Positions 8,945-21,204 of a stretch of DNA of 45,176 nucleotides are shown in pieces (position 1 is the first letter of the stretch; every line of letters begins with the position of its first letter). Where the stretch lies: NCBI GenBank assembly GCA_015852425.1, contig JAAAIG010000155.1, positions 1 to 45,176 of the forward strand, given 5' to 3'. Below the pieces are notes generated by a model. The model did no database searches. It saw only the letters and a list, made by a program, of their open reading frames with translations, and was not told where the DNA came from. This DNA comes from Gryganskiella cystojenkinii (lineage: Eukaryota; Mortierellomycota; Mortierellomycetes; Mortierellales; Mortierellaceae). The position numbers and the translations under genes were made by a program.

Positions 8945-11900
8945 ATGGCAAGTTCACAGAGCCAACCGATTTATACATCTCCGTCAAGTGGAATCAACCC
9001 GTCAGTGTCATCTTCGTGCGACATACTAAACAATCATTGACAATGACGATAGGCTGACCGCAAGCGCCAACGAGAGGATAACATCCCTAGCAGCGCTGCA
9101 ACCCCAAACTGGAATGAGCCCCCAAGCTCACCAAACCTGAGATCCTCCCCTCCATTGCCAGAGTCTGATCCAGAGGACAATGGCGTCTATGACAATGAGC
9201 TTGTCTCCGACCTGGTCGATGAGGACCTCGAGGGCGAGGGCGAGGACTTGTACGGATCCGATATGGAAAAGTAAGTAATTGGAGCACGTTGTCGTGTATC
9301 ATTTCTCACCTTTGTCCGAGAATAACTTTTTTCGCTAATTCGGATATCAATCTCGCTCGCTCTTTTCAAATATATAGTGACTATGCCGAGAACGTGCGCC
9401 TGGACCAGTATGACCCCAACGATATTGACGACGAGGATTTGGAGTGCATGGACCCTGCCGAGCGTGCCAAGGTTGAGGCTGCTTTGGACAGAAGGGATCT
9501 CGAGCGTGCTCGTCTGGCTGGAAGAATCCCCGAGGCCTTCTTGGATGGTATGTTCGGTTGATTCATGTCACGACAACTGGAGGACCTTTTTGGAACATGC
9601 TGGAAATCTAACTTTTAAAATTATTCGTGTCATTTTTTTCATTCGAAAATAGACGACGTCGATGGTATTAACATGGTGCACCGCAGGAGAAGAGTTCATG
9701 AGCAGGATATGTTGGACGATGATATCGAAGATACGGTATGCAATATACGAGGCTCTGATTATTTAACATTTACAATGGACCGCAGAGGAGGGCCAAGATC
9801 GAACTAATATGCTCAACAAACTGTCATTTTATAATAGTCAAATATGATTTTGGGACCTGAACAGCTGTCTGATAACAAGGGCCTGCCCATCACGGAGTGG
9901 GTCACCAAGGAGTTGACCCGTCGCACCATCATGACCGAGTTCAGGAGATTCCTGCTGGAATATGTCGACGCGAACGGAGAGTCTGTGTACGGTCCTCTAA
10001 TCCGTGCCCTCGGAGAGAGCAACAAGGAGAGTTTGGAGGTCAGCTACCGTCACCTGTCCGAGGCCAAATCAACCCTGGCCTACTTTGTCGTCAACGCGCC
10101 ACAGGAGGTCTTGAAGATGTTTGATGCGATCGCCTTTGAGGTTGTTTTGATGGAGTACCCCGACTATGGCCGCATTCATGCCGAAATCCATGTTCGTATC
10201 ACAGACTTGCCCATTATTTCGACACTTCGTGACCTTCGGTAAGTGGCATATATGGACGATCATGATGTATAATGTAGACTTTTTGAGTGACATTAGTAGC
10301 AAGCTAACTTTTTTTAATTTTCTCTCGGGAATACGACAATTTACAGTCAAGCGGATCTGAACTGCCTGGTTCAAGTCACAGGAGTGGTTACGAGAAGAAC
10401 TGGCGTTTTCCCTCAGCTCAAGTACGTCAAGTACGACTGTGTCAAGTGCGGTGCCACTTTGGGACCTTTCTACCAGGATTCACAGACAGAAATCTCGATC
10501 AACAGCTGTACATCTTGCCCCTCCAAAGGTCCTTTCTTGGTCAACGCTGAACAGACCATCTACCGCAATTACCAAAAGATGACCCTTCAGGAATCCCCCG
10601 GAACCGTCCCTGCTGGTCGTCTCCCTCGTCATCGTGAAGTCATCTTGCTTTGGGATTTGATCGACAGCGCAAAGCCTGGCGAGGAAGTTGTAAGTGGAGG
10701 ACATCATATGAAGCGAACGATTGGAACTCTGGTGGCAAGATGTAGTAACTCACATCGACCTTTACTTGCTTTGAAATACTAGGAAATTACCGGTGTGTAC
10801 AGAAACAACTTTGATGTCTCTCTCAACTCTGCCAACGGATTCCCAGTCTTTGCCACCATTTTGGAAGCCAACTATGTGAACAAGAAGCGTGATGTTTTCG
10901 CCAGTTTCAGGTTGACCGAGGAAGACCACAAGGAGATCCTCAGACTCGCTAAGGATGAGAATATTGGAAAGAGAGTATGTTTTTTTTCGATGCATTGTTT
11001 CATTATGTCATGGCCTTGTTACTTCTAGCATGCGAGTGGAGGCTAACTTGGTATATTTCTTCTAATTGTTTATTCATAGATCATCAAGAGTATTGCGCCA
11101 TCGATTTACGGACACGAGGATATTAAGACCGCCATCGCTCTTTCGCTTTTCGGAGGCGTTCCCAAGGATCCTCAAGGAAAGCATCGTCTTCGTGGAGATA
11201 TCAATGTGTTGATGATGGGCGACCCCGGTACTGCCAAGTCTCAGTTCTTGAAGTATGTCGAAAAGACTGCTCACAGAGCCGTCTTCACCACCGGACAGGG
11301 TGCCTCTGCTGTCGGTTTGACAGCTTCAGTCAGAAAGGATCCCATTACCCGTGAATGGACTTTGGAGGGTGGAGCCCTGGTGTTGGCCGACAAGGGTGTG
11401 TGTTTGATTGACGAGTTTGACAAGATGAACGATGCCGATCGTACCTCAATTCACGAAGCCATGGAGCAGCAGAGTATTTCTATCTCGAAAGCCGGTATTG
11501 TCACCACGCTGCAAGCCCGCTGTTCCATTTTGGCGGCTGCTAACCCTATTCGTGGTCGTTACAACCCCGCCGTCACATTCTCAGAGAACGTCGAATTGAC
11601 AGAGCCTATTTTGTCTCGTTTCGATGTGTTGTGTGTGGTCAAGGATACTGTCGATCCCACTGTGGATGAGCGCCTCGCCAACTTTGTGTTGAACTCGCAT
11701 CTCCGGAGTCACCCCCAATATTCTGCCGAGTTGGATCAGATGAACATGACTGAGCCCGAGGATACTGATGTAAGTCTTGGGGATGATATGGATCGCGGAT
11801 GCAAGCATGTGTCGTCGAACTAATTTTGCCTGCATGCACTAACCCTGTACTCGTTTTTAACTTTTGATGTAATAGATCATCCCCCAAGATATGTTGCGCA

Positions 11901-12454
11901 AGTACATCATGTATGCCCGTGACAGAATCCAGCCCAAGATTCACCAGATGGACCAGGACAAGATTGCTCGTCTCTATGCTGATTTGCGTCGCGAATCCTT
12001 GGCTGGTGGTTCCATTCCCATTACCGTCCGTCACTTGGAATCAATGATCCGTATGTCGGAGGCAAATGCCAAGATGCACTTGCGTGAATACGCTCGTTCC
12101 GACGACATCGATATGGCAATCCGTGTCATGCTCGAATCCTTCTTCTCGGCACAAAAGTTCTCGGTCATGCGTAACTTGAAGCGTGCATTCAACAAGTACC
12201 TGACATTCGCTAAGGACAGCGATGAATTGCTATTCTCGATCTTGAACGATATCCTTAGAGAGCACTTGAGATTCAACCAAGTCCGGAACCCCAAGACCGC
12301 CATCCAGAAGGTTGAGATTGAGTTGATCGAGTTGAAGGATCGCGCGTCGGCTTTGGAAATTCATGATATTCAACCTTTCTTGAGTAGCGCACTTTTCACA
12401 TCAAGTGGATACACGTTCAATCCCACAACGGGCAAGATCGAGAAGAAGTTTTAA
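8945..12454 (+). CDS. MCM2: MCM2, replicative helicase subunit
   Basis: A subunit of the MCM2-7 helicase that licenses origins and unwinds DNA. Nine exons fit: 8945-9004, 9053-9270, 9378-9547, 9653-9735, 9838-10238, 10347-10689, 10783-10974, 11080-11769 and 11876-12454. They total 2736 bases, or 911 aa, close to human (904) and yeast (868) MCM2. Exons 2-4 encode the acidic N-terminal region typical of MCM2. The zinc ribbon uses C342, C345, C365 and C368. The AAA+ core has Walker A GDPGTAKS (about 536-543), Walker B with DEFD (about 600-603) and the arginine finger SRFD (about 668-671). The first intron needs a GTGTCA donor at 9005 to keep frame; the nearby GTCAGT would cause a stop, so exon 1 is the least sure. 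The gene is convergent with the GH36 gene, with 152 bp between stop codons. Confidence 0.97.
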
Positions 12455-12606
12455 AAAAAGTGTCGTCGGTTGTGCAGTAATTTTCTTTTTGCTTATTTTG
12501 CTATTCCCTTTTATTATTTGCATTGTTATTAAAAAAAAAGAAAAAAAATACATATACGCACAAGAAAAGAGCGAAACTTTGGCATGTAATGAAGGATCAA
12601 GGGGTA

Positions 12607-15600
12607 TCAGTTTGAATGAATGGTGAACATGGCGCTGGCAATGACAATACCAGGACCGGCTTGGATATTGGGGTGGAGTTGCAAGGGGACGCCGTTTATC
12701 GTTCGATGTTCGACAGCGCTTGGGGATATTTGTTTGCGGACCAAATTCTCTCTGGATGAAGCCGAGGTGGACTGATCTACAGGGGCCGTGCTAGGGTTTC
12801 TCCACGCAAGCCAGACCTGGACTTGCTTCGTGGTCAAACGCGAGGGCCGGAATCGGATCGTGTACTGGTGCGGGGTTTTACTCTTCGAGTGAGAGAAGGA
12901 CTCGATCTCCGTCAGGGGCAACACATGACCGCCCTTTGTCGCCACGAGATAAACAGGATCCTCCTCAGCGTCAACACACTCGAGTCCATTCGATTCATGG
13001 GGTTGGTTATGAAGGTGCAGTTGAGGTAAATGCAAGCGGTGGACTTTGTGATGATGGAGTGATACATCCTCGGCCTCGAGTCCACAGAACTGACCAGCGG
13101 TATCAACAACACGCAAAAAGACAGCAGTGTCATGAGATTTAATCGAATATGCAGCAGCAGACGACCCAAATTGGCCGGATTCGGCGTGGAAATAGACCGA
13201 AGCCTGATGTTGCTTGGCAGATCCACTACTGGCTTTATCTTCCTGCTTGGATAGGATGCGATCTATAACACTGAGATGCACGATTTGCTTCTTGGAGGAC
13301 ATGTTTGTGACCACGACGATGGTCCTGGCGGGCGAGCCTGATGTCGTCAAGGACGCGGGACATTTGACCTGGATGAGGTAAAGGTCTTTGACGGTCGGGA
13401 TCGGTTGCAAGACCCGGACGATTTCAAACGGCAATGGTGTCGTCACTTTCCCTGCCTCGTCACTGCTTCCCTCTGAAGCGAAATCAGGAGTCGAGGGCCA
13501 AGGAAAGAATGCGTCCGCAAGCTCCCGTTGATCCTTCTTCCAGTTGTCGGTATCAAACGGATCTGAGGAAAACACCAAATGCCCTAAAAGATGATTCAAA
13601 ATCATCAACGTTCGACGCTCGGTTCTGTTCAAGCCCATGGACCAATCTCGGATGAAATACACGTCCGGGTCATTACCAAAGAACCGACCGGACATGGCCC
13701 ATCGACTCAGCGTCGATGTCAACGAGTTGAAACAGGAGACGTATTCTCGGTCATGGAGATAACTCTGGATCGAGTCCCAACTAGGACCAACATCTGCACC
13801 AATACGACAGAAATCTGTGACCATGAAACAGGCACCCAAGGGCGCACCACAACCGAGGAGGATGATGTCGGGACCACACCAGGTTCGGATCATCTGCATG
13901 GATTCCCACATGAGTTGACCTCGGGATTTGCCGTTTCTTGGTAAGAGAGCCGCAGCAAAAAGGAAATCGAGTTTAAGCATTCGGAATCCGAATTCTTTCG
14001 TAACTGTGTGAAAGACACGTGCGAGATGGTCCCGAACCTCGGGGTTTTCGAGGTCCAACGCATAAGTACCAACCTGGAAAGCAGGATGGGCCAGCAAGTA
14101 CTCTGAAGTCGGATCATCCATCATGATACCAGCATCGGAGGGGAGGTAACAACAGTTCAACCGGAACCCCTTCTTGATGGGGAGCGGTTTAAGGTCCGGT
14201 CGATGACCCTCGAACCCGGGTTTCTTAAGGAACCAGTCCGGATGTTCATGAATGATTTTTGATTTCCGAGAGGCCAAGAACGGCGCCAGCCATAACCCAG
14301 GAATCAACCCACGGGATTGGATCGCTTCTGCGATCGATCGCATCCCGCTCGGGAATGTGTCTCGCTTACATTCGAGCCAGTCCCCGACGACAGTCCAACC
14401 ATCATCGATCTGAAAGACAGTTGCTGGCCATCCACCGAGGGTAGAGTTGGTGGAGGAAGTAAAGTGACGGAGGTTGTCGAGGAGGATCGGCTCTGTGATG
14501 TTGTCATAATGGAGGTACCAAGATGTCCAACCAGAGATCTGGTGATGAAGCGAGTCCTGGACGGAGCGACGGTCCGAGAACTGAGACTTCCACAACGTGG
14601 AGTAATGATCCCAGACAACTGTGTCTTGATCTGACCAGGTAAAGAGGGTCTTGAAGGTCAGCTTTTCGTCCCTGGATTCGATCTTTTACAAAAATAAAGA
14701 AAATTAAGAGAATGAGTTAGTTCACGTCCTGAAAACGCCAACATAAAAATTTAAGCGTCATCGTCTTTTTTTTTTGTGGGTGATTAAAGGAGAAATTTTT
14801 TTTTTTTTTCGCTCTGTTGTTACCTTCTTTCCGAGACAGTCGTGGAAGAGCGTCATGGTCCCCGAATTTGTATCCATCAAGAAATACGTGTACGCGACAT
14901 CTTCGGACAAGGACCCGCATAGCACCACTTCTTCCGGTCGAGCAGACAAAATCGTTGTCTCCGTGACCTTGGTTTCCTGAACCTGATCCCGGATGACCGT
15001 GACCAAGTTGGAATGAACTTTACCAGCGACACCCGCGTATTTGAAGATGTGCTCGTCTGAGGCCTTTGGTAACTGTGTCAATTGACCGTAGAGCCAATTC
15101 GGGTTCTCGAATGTTGACGTGGCATCTGCACCAGCATAACTGGCACTCCAGCTTTGGTATCCGTTTGCGAACAGGGCCTTGGATTCGAACGAGATGGGCA
15201 GACTAGCCTTGAGAGACTGAAAGACGACCACAGCGGAAGCTGGAGTCGATTCAGACTCGTGGTCATGGGTTGATGGAGGAGAGAGGGTCAGTTCCAAGAT
15301 CCGGATACAGCTCTGGGCCGACAAGCGTTCGATACGACTGGTCAAAATCAATTGTCGCATACAACTCGCGTGACCAGCAGGACCACCGTCGACGTTGAGC
15401 TTGTCGGCGACGTGATCGACGATGCGAGAGTCTTCCGGGAGGACGTTCAGAATTCGAGCCTGGATCACAGAGGGATCGTCTTCATCGATCACGGCGTAGA
15501 ACCCTTGGTTGTTTTCTTGCCTGGATTGGATTTTATATTGGATTTCAACATCCAGCGGGTGATCCGCGAGGGTTTGAAAGACCTCTTGGGAGGACCAATG

Positions 15601-15630
15601 GCGCGTGGATTTCGCGGGTATGGGCGCCAT
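12607..15630 (-). CDS. alpha-galactosidase-like glycoside hydrolase (GH36 / clan GH-D)
   Basis: Two exons, 15630-14824 and 14682-12607, join in phase to 960 aa. The protein likely hydrolyses terminal alpha-linked galactosides such as melibiose or raffinose sugars, though substrate is inferred from family only. The N-terminal part (about 1-300) matches the beta-sandwich region, with NGYQSWSASY. The barrel begins at GWTSWY, followed by FQIDDGW at about 361-367. The candidate nucleophile is Asp about 508 in KLDF, and the acid/base is Asp about 566 in RIGADVGPSWD. The C-terminal 300 residues are less conserved. There is no signal peptide, so it is probably intracellular, unlike secreted GH27 enzymes. 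The intron's polypyrimidine content makes the acceptor (TGTAAAAG at 14683) weaker than usual, but frame and conserved residues support it. A raffinose-synthase-like role is the main alternative. Confidence 0.85.
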
Positions 15631-16580
15631 AGGTGTAAGACTAAAAAAAATGGGGTGAAAGAAGGAAGGAAGCGAGAGTGTATTGGAATGGAATGAGAGA
15701 AGAGAGAACGTGGAATTGACAATGTGATTGAGCGGCACTACTGATGAACTCTGACTTTCTTTGCAATTGAACAAAATTTGTGGAGCGGGAAGAGGGACAT
15801 AATTTATACTTTGTTCTGTCCTAAGCACGGTCCCCCTTTTATTCACTTCCTTGATCTTGGAGAAGAACGTGTCTCCCGGTGTCTGTGGGACAGCGAGGGG
15901 ATGTTGTCTCTTTCCCCTTGTGCTCCAGAAAAGGTCAAAAACGATGACAAAGGGGAAAACAAAAATAAAGCGCGTTGAGAGAGTAGTCTGTGTCTTTTCA
16001 CGGAACAACTCTTGCAAACTCGGATTTCTTTGGGCCTGTTCTTTCTCCCCTCGTTTGTTTCTCAAACGGTATCGTCTCCACTCTAGAAGAAGCTTATTTG
16101 TGAGCGTTTGAAATTTTTTTTCTTTCTTTCAAAAAGCACTTTGGCCGTTCAAAAGAACGCCAATCCTCCTCTCCACACCTCCGGAGAAATTTTTATTCTT
16201 TTCTTTTCTTTCCTTTCTTTGATTCACAAGGGAGAAAAAAATTTAGAGAAAAAGAAAAACGTAAAACGGCTCAGGAAGAGAGAGCTTCGATCCCCACGGT
16301 CCTCGAAAGGACTCCAGGTTCACCAAGTAAATGAAAAAAGAAAAAGAAAAAAATGTGGTCGTGAAACCCCTCAGATGAAGATTTTCAGCTTCGCCCAGGG
16401 AGGGACAATCAAGATAACGTTGGTAGAGAATTAGCAAGAGTAAATAGGAAGGAAAATGAAAAGTAAAAAACAAAAACAAACAAAAGAAGAAAACGAACGA
16501 TAAACGATAACGAGCTTTGATTCGCCTTGTCCTAGGAACATGGACCAGGTAGTCGAATCCAAAGACGCGACAACTGTTGC
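15631..16580. other. intergenic, low-complexity
   Basis: About 950 bp with A-rich and T/C-rich runs, containing the leader of the GH36 gene and the 3' UTR of the transporter gene, both on the minus strand. No gene is supported. Confidence 0.5.
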
Positions 16581-17928
16581 TTAGACAATGGTCTCGCCTT
16601 CATGCTTCATATCGCTTCTTGCTGTTGTTGCTTCCTCTCCTTCTCCTTCCTCATCCTTCTTGAGAACCGGACGGAACTTGGGTTCAGGGGATGGGTAGAT
16701 GTTATAGATGATGATACCGACGATGATGAGCGTGTACGCGATGGGATAGATCTTGTTGATCTACAGGACGTATAAAAAATGAAGAAAAAAAGAAAGAGTT
16801 AGCGTCGCTCCTTTCACTCATGACTTGATAAAGCATACATGAACAAAGTTGACATAGTAGCAGTCCAAAAATCAGACTTACGGTCGCATCAAAGAGGAAG
16901 AGACCAAACAAAAGCCCATAAAAGTCACTCGTCAACAGACTCAGGTTGAAGAACGTGGCGGAACTCAACCGGAAAAAGAGAGGACTAACACTGTACATCA
17001 AGAACAAGGCGAGATCGTATCCGATAATGTATCCAATAACCTTGCCATCCCAGGCAATGTTCTGCAACTCGTGTCGTTCCAGAATCGCCAATTGAATTCC
17101 ATTAATGATCGCGCCCCAGAATCCCAACTGACCGACGACCTCGTACATGGGCCGCTGACGGACCAAATACTCCTGACCGACGTTCGAGAATGCGTACAAG
17201 GTCGCTCCGATGATACAAAAGATATCGCCCTTGACATAGTCGGACCCAGGGAAATTCTTGCCAGCCTTCATGTCGGACCAGATCAAAAAGCCCATACCGA
17301 CAAGCGAGACAAAGACACCGAGGTGATGCAGGTTGCGGAATCGCATCTTTAAGAAAAAGATTGACAGCAGGACCACACAGGGGATCGTCCAGGCGTCCAG
17401 TAACATGGCCGAGAGCAAGGAAGTGTAGTTGTAGGCTTTGACTACAAAGTAGTTTCCTTCAACATCGATCAAAGCAAACAGGATGTCTATAAGAGAGATG
17501 AATGAATGGTGCGAGAGTTTAGATATCGAAACAAACATTGTCATCTTCACAGGTCCCATGTTTTTAATTTTCGAGATAAAGAATCATGGAAACAACTTAC
17601 AGTAGTGGGCTCGACGACGCATAATCTTGAACCAACCACGGAATCCCTCCTTGTAAAGAGTGATACCGGTGTAGACGATTCCGAGGATAAAGTAATTCAA
17701 GAACGACTGAGTCGTGGGGATCGCCACAGGGTTATCACCCTGAGTCAGCTTGGTCGTAAAGATGTTAGTCGCAGTGATACAGAGCGACAAGACCTGTCCG
17801 AGGAGCAAGATCACAAGGAACTTGCGAGTGAACAGACCCGAGGCACGTTCGCGCCAGGTCTGAGGAGCGGTGGTGGTCTCAACAGTCTCCTGTTCCTGTT
17901 TCTGGAATGAGGTTTCAAGAGTCGACAT
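16581..17928 (-). CDS. SLC35F1/F2-type membrane transporter
   Basis: A multi-pass membrane protein of the drug/metabolite transporter superfamily. Three exons, 17928-17601, 17486-16882 and 16760-16581, join in phase to 370 aa. Family signatures include YYILFALIDVEGNYFVVKAY across the first junction, SLLSAMLLDAWTIP, and GDIFCIIGATLYAFSNVGQE. About ten hydrophobic segments are readable, the last being IAYTLIIVGIIIYNIYP, followed by a charged cytosolic tail. Its length fits the SLC35F group (350-420 aa). The substrate is not known for this group in fungi; some animal members move nucleobase-like compounds. The N-terminus (MSTLETSFQKQEQE) is acidic and Gln-rich. A TATA-like box sits about 230 bp upstream of the start. 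Confidence 0.9.
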
Positions 17929-18154
17929 TTTTTTTTTTTTAGTTTTTTCGTTGATGAACGAAGAGTAGGAAAGAGCTTTTGTTGGAAGGAGGTAGAGGAG
18001 AGTGCAAAAGTGCTTTGATGATAGATAGAGAGCGAGTCGATGGATGAGAGGGACTGACTGTCTATTGAAAGAGTAGTGTACGTCTTTTAGGTGTAGATAG
18101 GGGTGAAAAGACGATGAAAGCGGCCCACTGATCAAAGATGGGGAATCCGCCTCC

Positions 18155-18162
18155 CTTTTATA
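18155..18162 (-). promoter_or_regulatory. TATA-like box upstream of the SLC35F-type gene
   Basis: TATAAAAG on the minus strand, 227 bases before the start codon at 17928 and followed by a purine-free leader. The spacing to the transcription start is unknown. Confidence 0.45.
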
Positions 18163-18423
18163 CCATTTCCTCCATCTCGCTCATCCCGACGACATCTGAT
18201 TTTTTTTTTTTTTCTTCCTCCCTGTTCTCACAACAAACAAAACTAAAACAATGGACCACAGAACCTTAACCCATCTCGCATTGGTTCGATGAGAGAAATA
18301 AAAGGGCGCAAGAAAAAAGATGAAAAAAATAAAAAATTCAACCTCAGCCAGAGCACATGGCAAGCACCAAGCGGAGCATTCGAGATTTCTTTTCTTTTTC
18401 TTTGTTATTCGACAGTGACACTA

Positions 18424-18485
18424 CTGGCTCGAGTCGGACAACCTTGTGTCGGACCTCTCCCCCGGACTTTCAAAGTTCGAGCCAG
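18424..18485. repeat. inverted repeat with 9-bp perfect arms
   Basis: CTGGCTCGA at 18424-18432 pairs with TCGAGCCAG at 18477-18485 around a 44-base loop that contains GTCGGAC twice. It lies just 3' of the eRF3 stop codon, which is on the minus strand, so it could be a 3' UTR structure. It does not fold as a tRNA. Confidence 0.5.
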
Positions 18486-18546
18486 CTGCTAGTCTACAGT
18501 AGGAACCAAGATTCCCTTACCAAAGCTTAAATTTCTTGGTCAAGAT

Positions 18547-20719
18547 CTAGGCCGTCGAGGCCGGTTCCGAGTCAAAGATCAACCTTGTGATCTTGCCAAT
18601 CGCCACAGTCTTGCCCTCATTCCGGATCGTGAACCGACCCATCTGAGGAGAATCCGTGAACGTCTCCACACAAAGTGGACCTGCTGTCTCAATCAGCACA
18701 ATTCCTTGCTGACCCTTCTTCAGGAACTGAGGTGGCTTCTTGGATTTGCGACCCGTCTTGGGCTCGATTAGATGCAGCATCTTTGTCAAAGCAATCTCCT
18801 CGATCGCGGTATGGATGTGCAAGACGGCCTCATACCCAGCGGCGACAATGTTGCGATGGTCCAGAATCCCGACCGCGGCCTCGAATCTCGTCACAGCGTG
18901 CACAGGTCGCTTTGGACTGCAAAGCACGAACCCAAGCAAGACATCCTAAAAAGATGCATCAGACAATCAACAGAAAGAAGAAAAAAAACCAAGGAAAAAA
19001 CACAAGGGGGAAAAAGTGATGCGGGTTAGATTCGAGGCTCAAAGAGATGCTGCAAGAGAGCAAAAAAAAAAAAATTGAACATGGGGCCAAGTCGTTACCT
19101 CCTCCTCGATACCCTTGAGTCTCAATCGAATATTATCGCCCACTGCGGCCGCAGGAATCTCCTCCTCCAACTCGTTAAAGATCGCAGAAACCTCCACGTT
19201 CACAGCGTTAGGCATCATTAGAAGATGGGACCCCTTCTTGACCGATCCGGCATCAATCTTGCCCACAACAATCGTGCCCATATCCTTGTACTTTTCACTG
19301 ATCGGCATCCTGAACGGTGCGTTCAATTTGCGATCCGAGATCTTCAAATCATCCAGAGAGCTCAACAAGGTCGGGCCTTGGAACCAGTCACAGTCCTTCT
19401 TGTCAATCGGGTTCTTGATATTGGCGCCTGTGTATCCGGAAACGGGCATGAACTGTACATCCGTGGTAAGGTTATACCGGTTCGATTTCAAGAACGGCGT
19501 CAGTTTACTAACACATTCGTCGTACCGTTCCTTGGACCAGTTGACTGTAGGATCATCCATCTTATTGATGACGACAATGAGTTTGTTGATCCCGGCATTC
19601 TTGGCAAGGACAGCGTGCTCACGGGTCTGACCACCCTTTTCGAATCCAGTCTCGAATTCGCCGCGACGGGCCGAGATGACGAGAACAGCGCAGTCGGCCT
19701 GAGCAGCACCACCAATCATGCTGGGAACATAGGTGCTGTGACCAGGCGCATCCAAGATCGTGTAGCGTCGAGTATCTGTCTCAAAGTATGCTCGTCCAAC
19801 CTCCACTGTTTTGCCCTAATGAGATGGTCAAGACAGAAGTACATAGGGTTAGTGACGGACGCAGACCTATATTTCCTCATTCAGATAGTCCTGCTTTTGT
19901 TAGTTACCTTGGCACGCTCCTCCGCGTTGGTATCCAGGGCCCAAGAAAGGTACCAGGAGTCTCTACCGGCTTCCTTGGCCTCCTTTTCGTATTTTTCCAA
20001 TGTTCTCTTGTCGATCATCCCTGTCGCCTCCCTATGATGTAAACACATCAAAAAAGAAATTGTAAACAAGGAGAGTCAACCAACGGTCAGGGGTTCAGGT
20101 TTCTACGCGCAGAATCACAAAAACAAATAAAATCGAAGGGTCTTGGATAAACAAGTAGAAAAGTAATCACTTACAGAATACGACCACCCATTGTGGACTT
20201 GCCAGCATCAACGTGTCCGATAAAGATGACGTTGATATGTTCCTTGCCAAAGAACTCTGTCAAGGTCTCCTGGTCGACTTGCTCTTCTTCCTCAACTACC
20301 GCTGCTGCTGCTGCTGCTGCTGCTGCCGTGGAAGATGCTGATTTGGCGGGAGCAGATGATGAGGATGCCTTTGGAGCGGCAGGGGTCGGAGTGGAAGGTT
20401 TAGGGGCTGGTGTAGCAGGCTTTGCTACAGCAGGTGCTGCAACGGCTGGCTTGGCTGCTACTGGTGCGGCAACAGCAGGTGACTCTACAGTCTTGTGCAA
20501 GACAGCAGCTGGGGGTGGACGGTTGAAGTCGATTCCCGAGGATGAGGAAGGAGCTGGGGGTGCGGGTGCTGCAGGTTTCGAAGGAGGTGTCATCCACGAA
20601 GGGGTAAAGGCTTTGGCTTCTGCTCGGGGCACGAACGAGCCCGCGTTTGGGTTGAGATTCATTCCTGAGAATGCCTGGGTCGGTGGTTGGGTCTTGTCGT
20701 TGTTGTCCTGTCCAGACAT
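18547..20719 (-). CDS. SUP35: translation termination factor eRF3
   Basis: A GTPase that acts with eRF1 in stop-codon release in the cytosol. Four exons, 20719-20175, 20031-19908, 19815-19099 and 18945-18547, join in phase to 594 aa. The N-domain (about 1-150) is Pro/Ala-rich and has a PABP-binding PAM2-type motif, NLNPNAGSFVP at 21-31, followed by a second half-motif (AKAFTP). A nine-Ala run at about 132-140 comes from a GCT repeat, and an acidic patch follows. The GTPase domain shows GHVDAGKS at 168-175, DAPGH, and NKMD. The C-terminal domain has CSPKRPVHAVTRFEA, GRKSKKPPQF and GRFTIRNEGKTVAIG, distinguishing eRF3 from Hbs1 and EF-1alpha. The Gln/Asn-rich prion region of yeast Sup35 is absent. 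The gene diverges from the HD-domain gene. Confidence 0.96.
20301..20326 (+). repeat. GCT trinucleotide repeat (poly-Ala in eRF3)
   Basis: Uninterrupted triplets, read as alanine on the minus strand, between the PAM2-bearing N-domain and the acidic patch of eRF3. Confidence 0.85.
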
Positions 20720-21204
20720 GGCTACTGTTTCTGATGAAATGAGAAAGTGGAAATGCTGAAAGAAGTGAATGAAAAATAAAAAGTAATGAATCAAAGAACA
20801 CTTGTAAGGACCAAAAAAAAGTGAGTCCGTGCGTGGAAACCCAGAGGGCGTCGATGACGAAGGACGTGACCGCAGTGGGACGCAGTCAGTCGCAGTCCGA
20901 CGCAGTGGATTCGAGATTAAGGGGGTAAGGCTTTCACGAAGACAGAAAGAGCACGTGATCTGGACCAAATTGTAATCTGATTTTTGCATGGCGATAACAC
21001 GCACTTGTTTGATTGGACGGAGACAGAACGTGTTTTGTATTATTTTGTGGAAACGGGAAAGGAACAAAACTCGACCACAGATCTCTTTTTTTTTGGATGC
21101 ATTCGCTCCAATTGTATCCATTCGTTCAGCTCTCTCTCTTTCATTCACTCATACTCTGTACTCTCTCTCCCCTCTTTGAACATAATAAACAACCCAACAG
21201 TCAA
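20720..21204. other. divergent promoter region, eRF3 and HD-domain gene
   Basis: 485 bp between divergent start codons. A tandem CGCAGTGG/CGCAGTC pattern occurs at about 20871-20908 and a CT-rich leader at about 21128-21177 precedes the plus-strand gene. No TATA box is clear. Confidence 0.5.

Noticed and set aside
18421..18500. Possible tRNA because of GTTCGAGCC resembling a T-loop
   Set aside because: No seven-base acceptor stem, anticodon arm or D-arm can be formed on either strand around it; only a single 9-bp inverted repeat is present.
19225..20037. Long open frame (270 codons) on the plus strand
   Set aside because: It is antisense to conserved eRF3 exons and runs across their introns; it is a shadow of the real gene.
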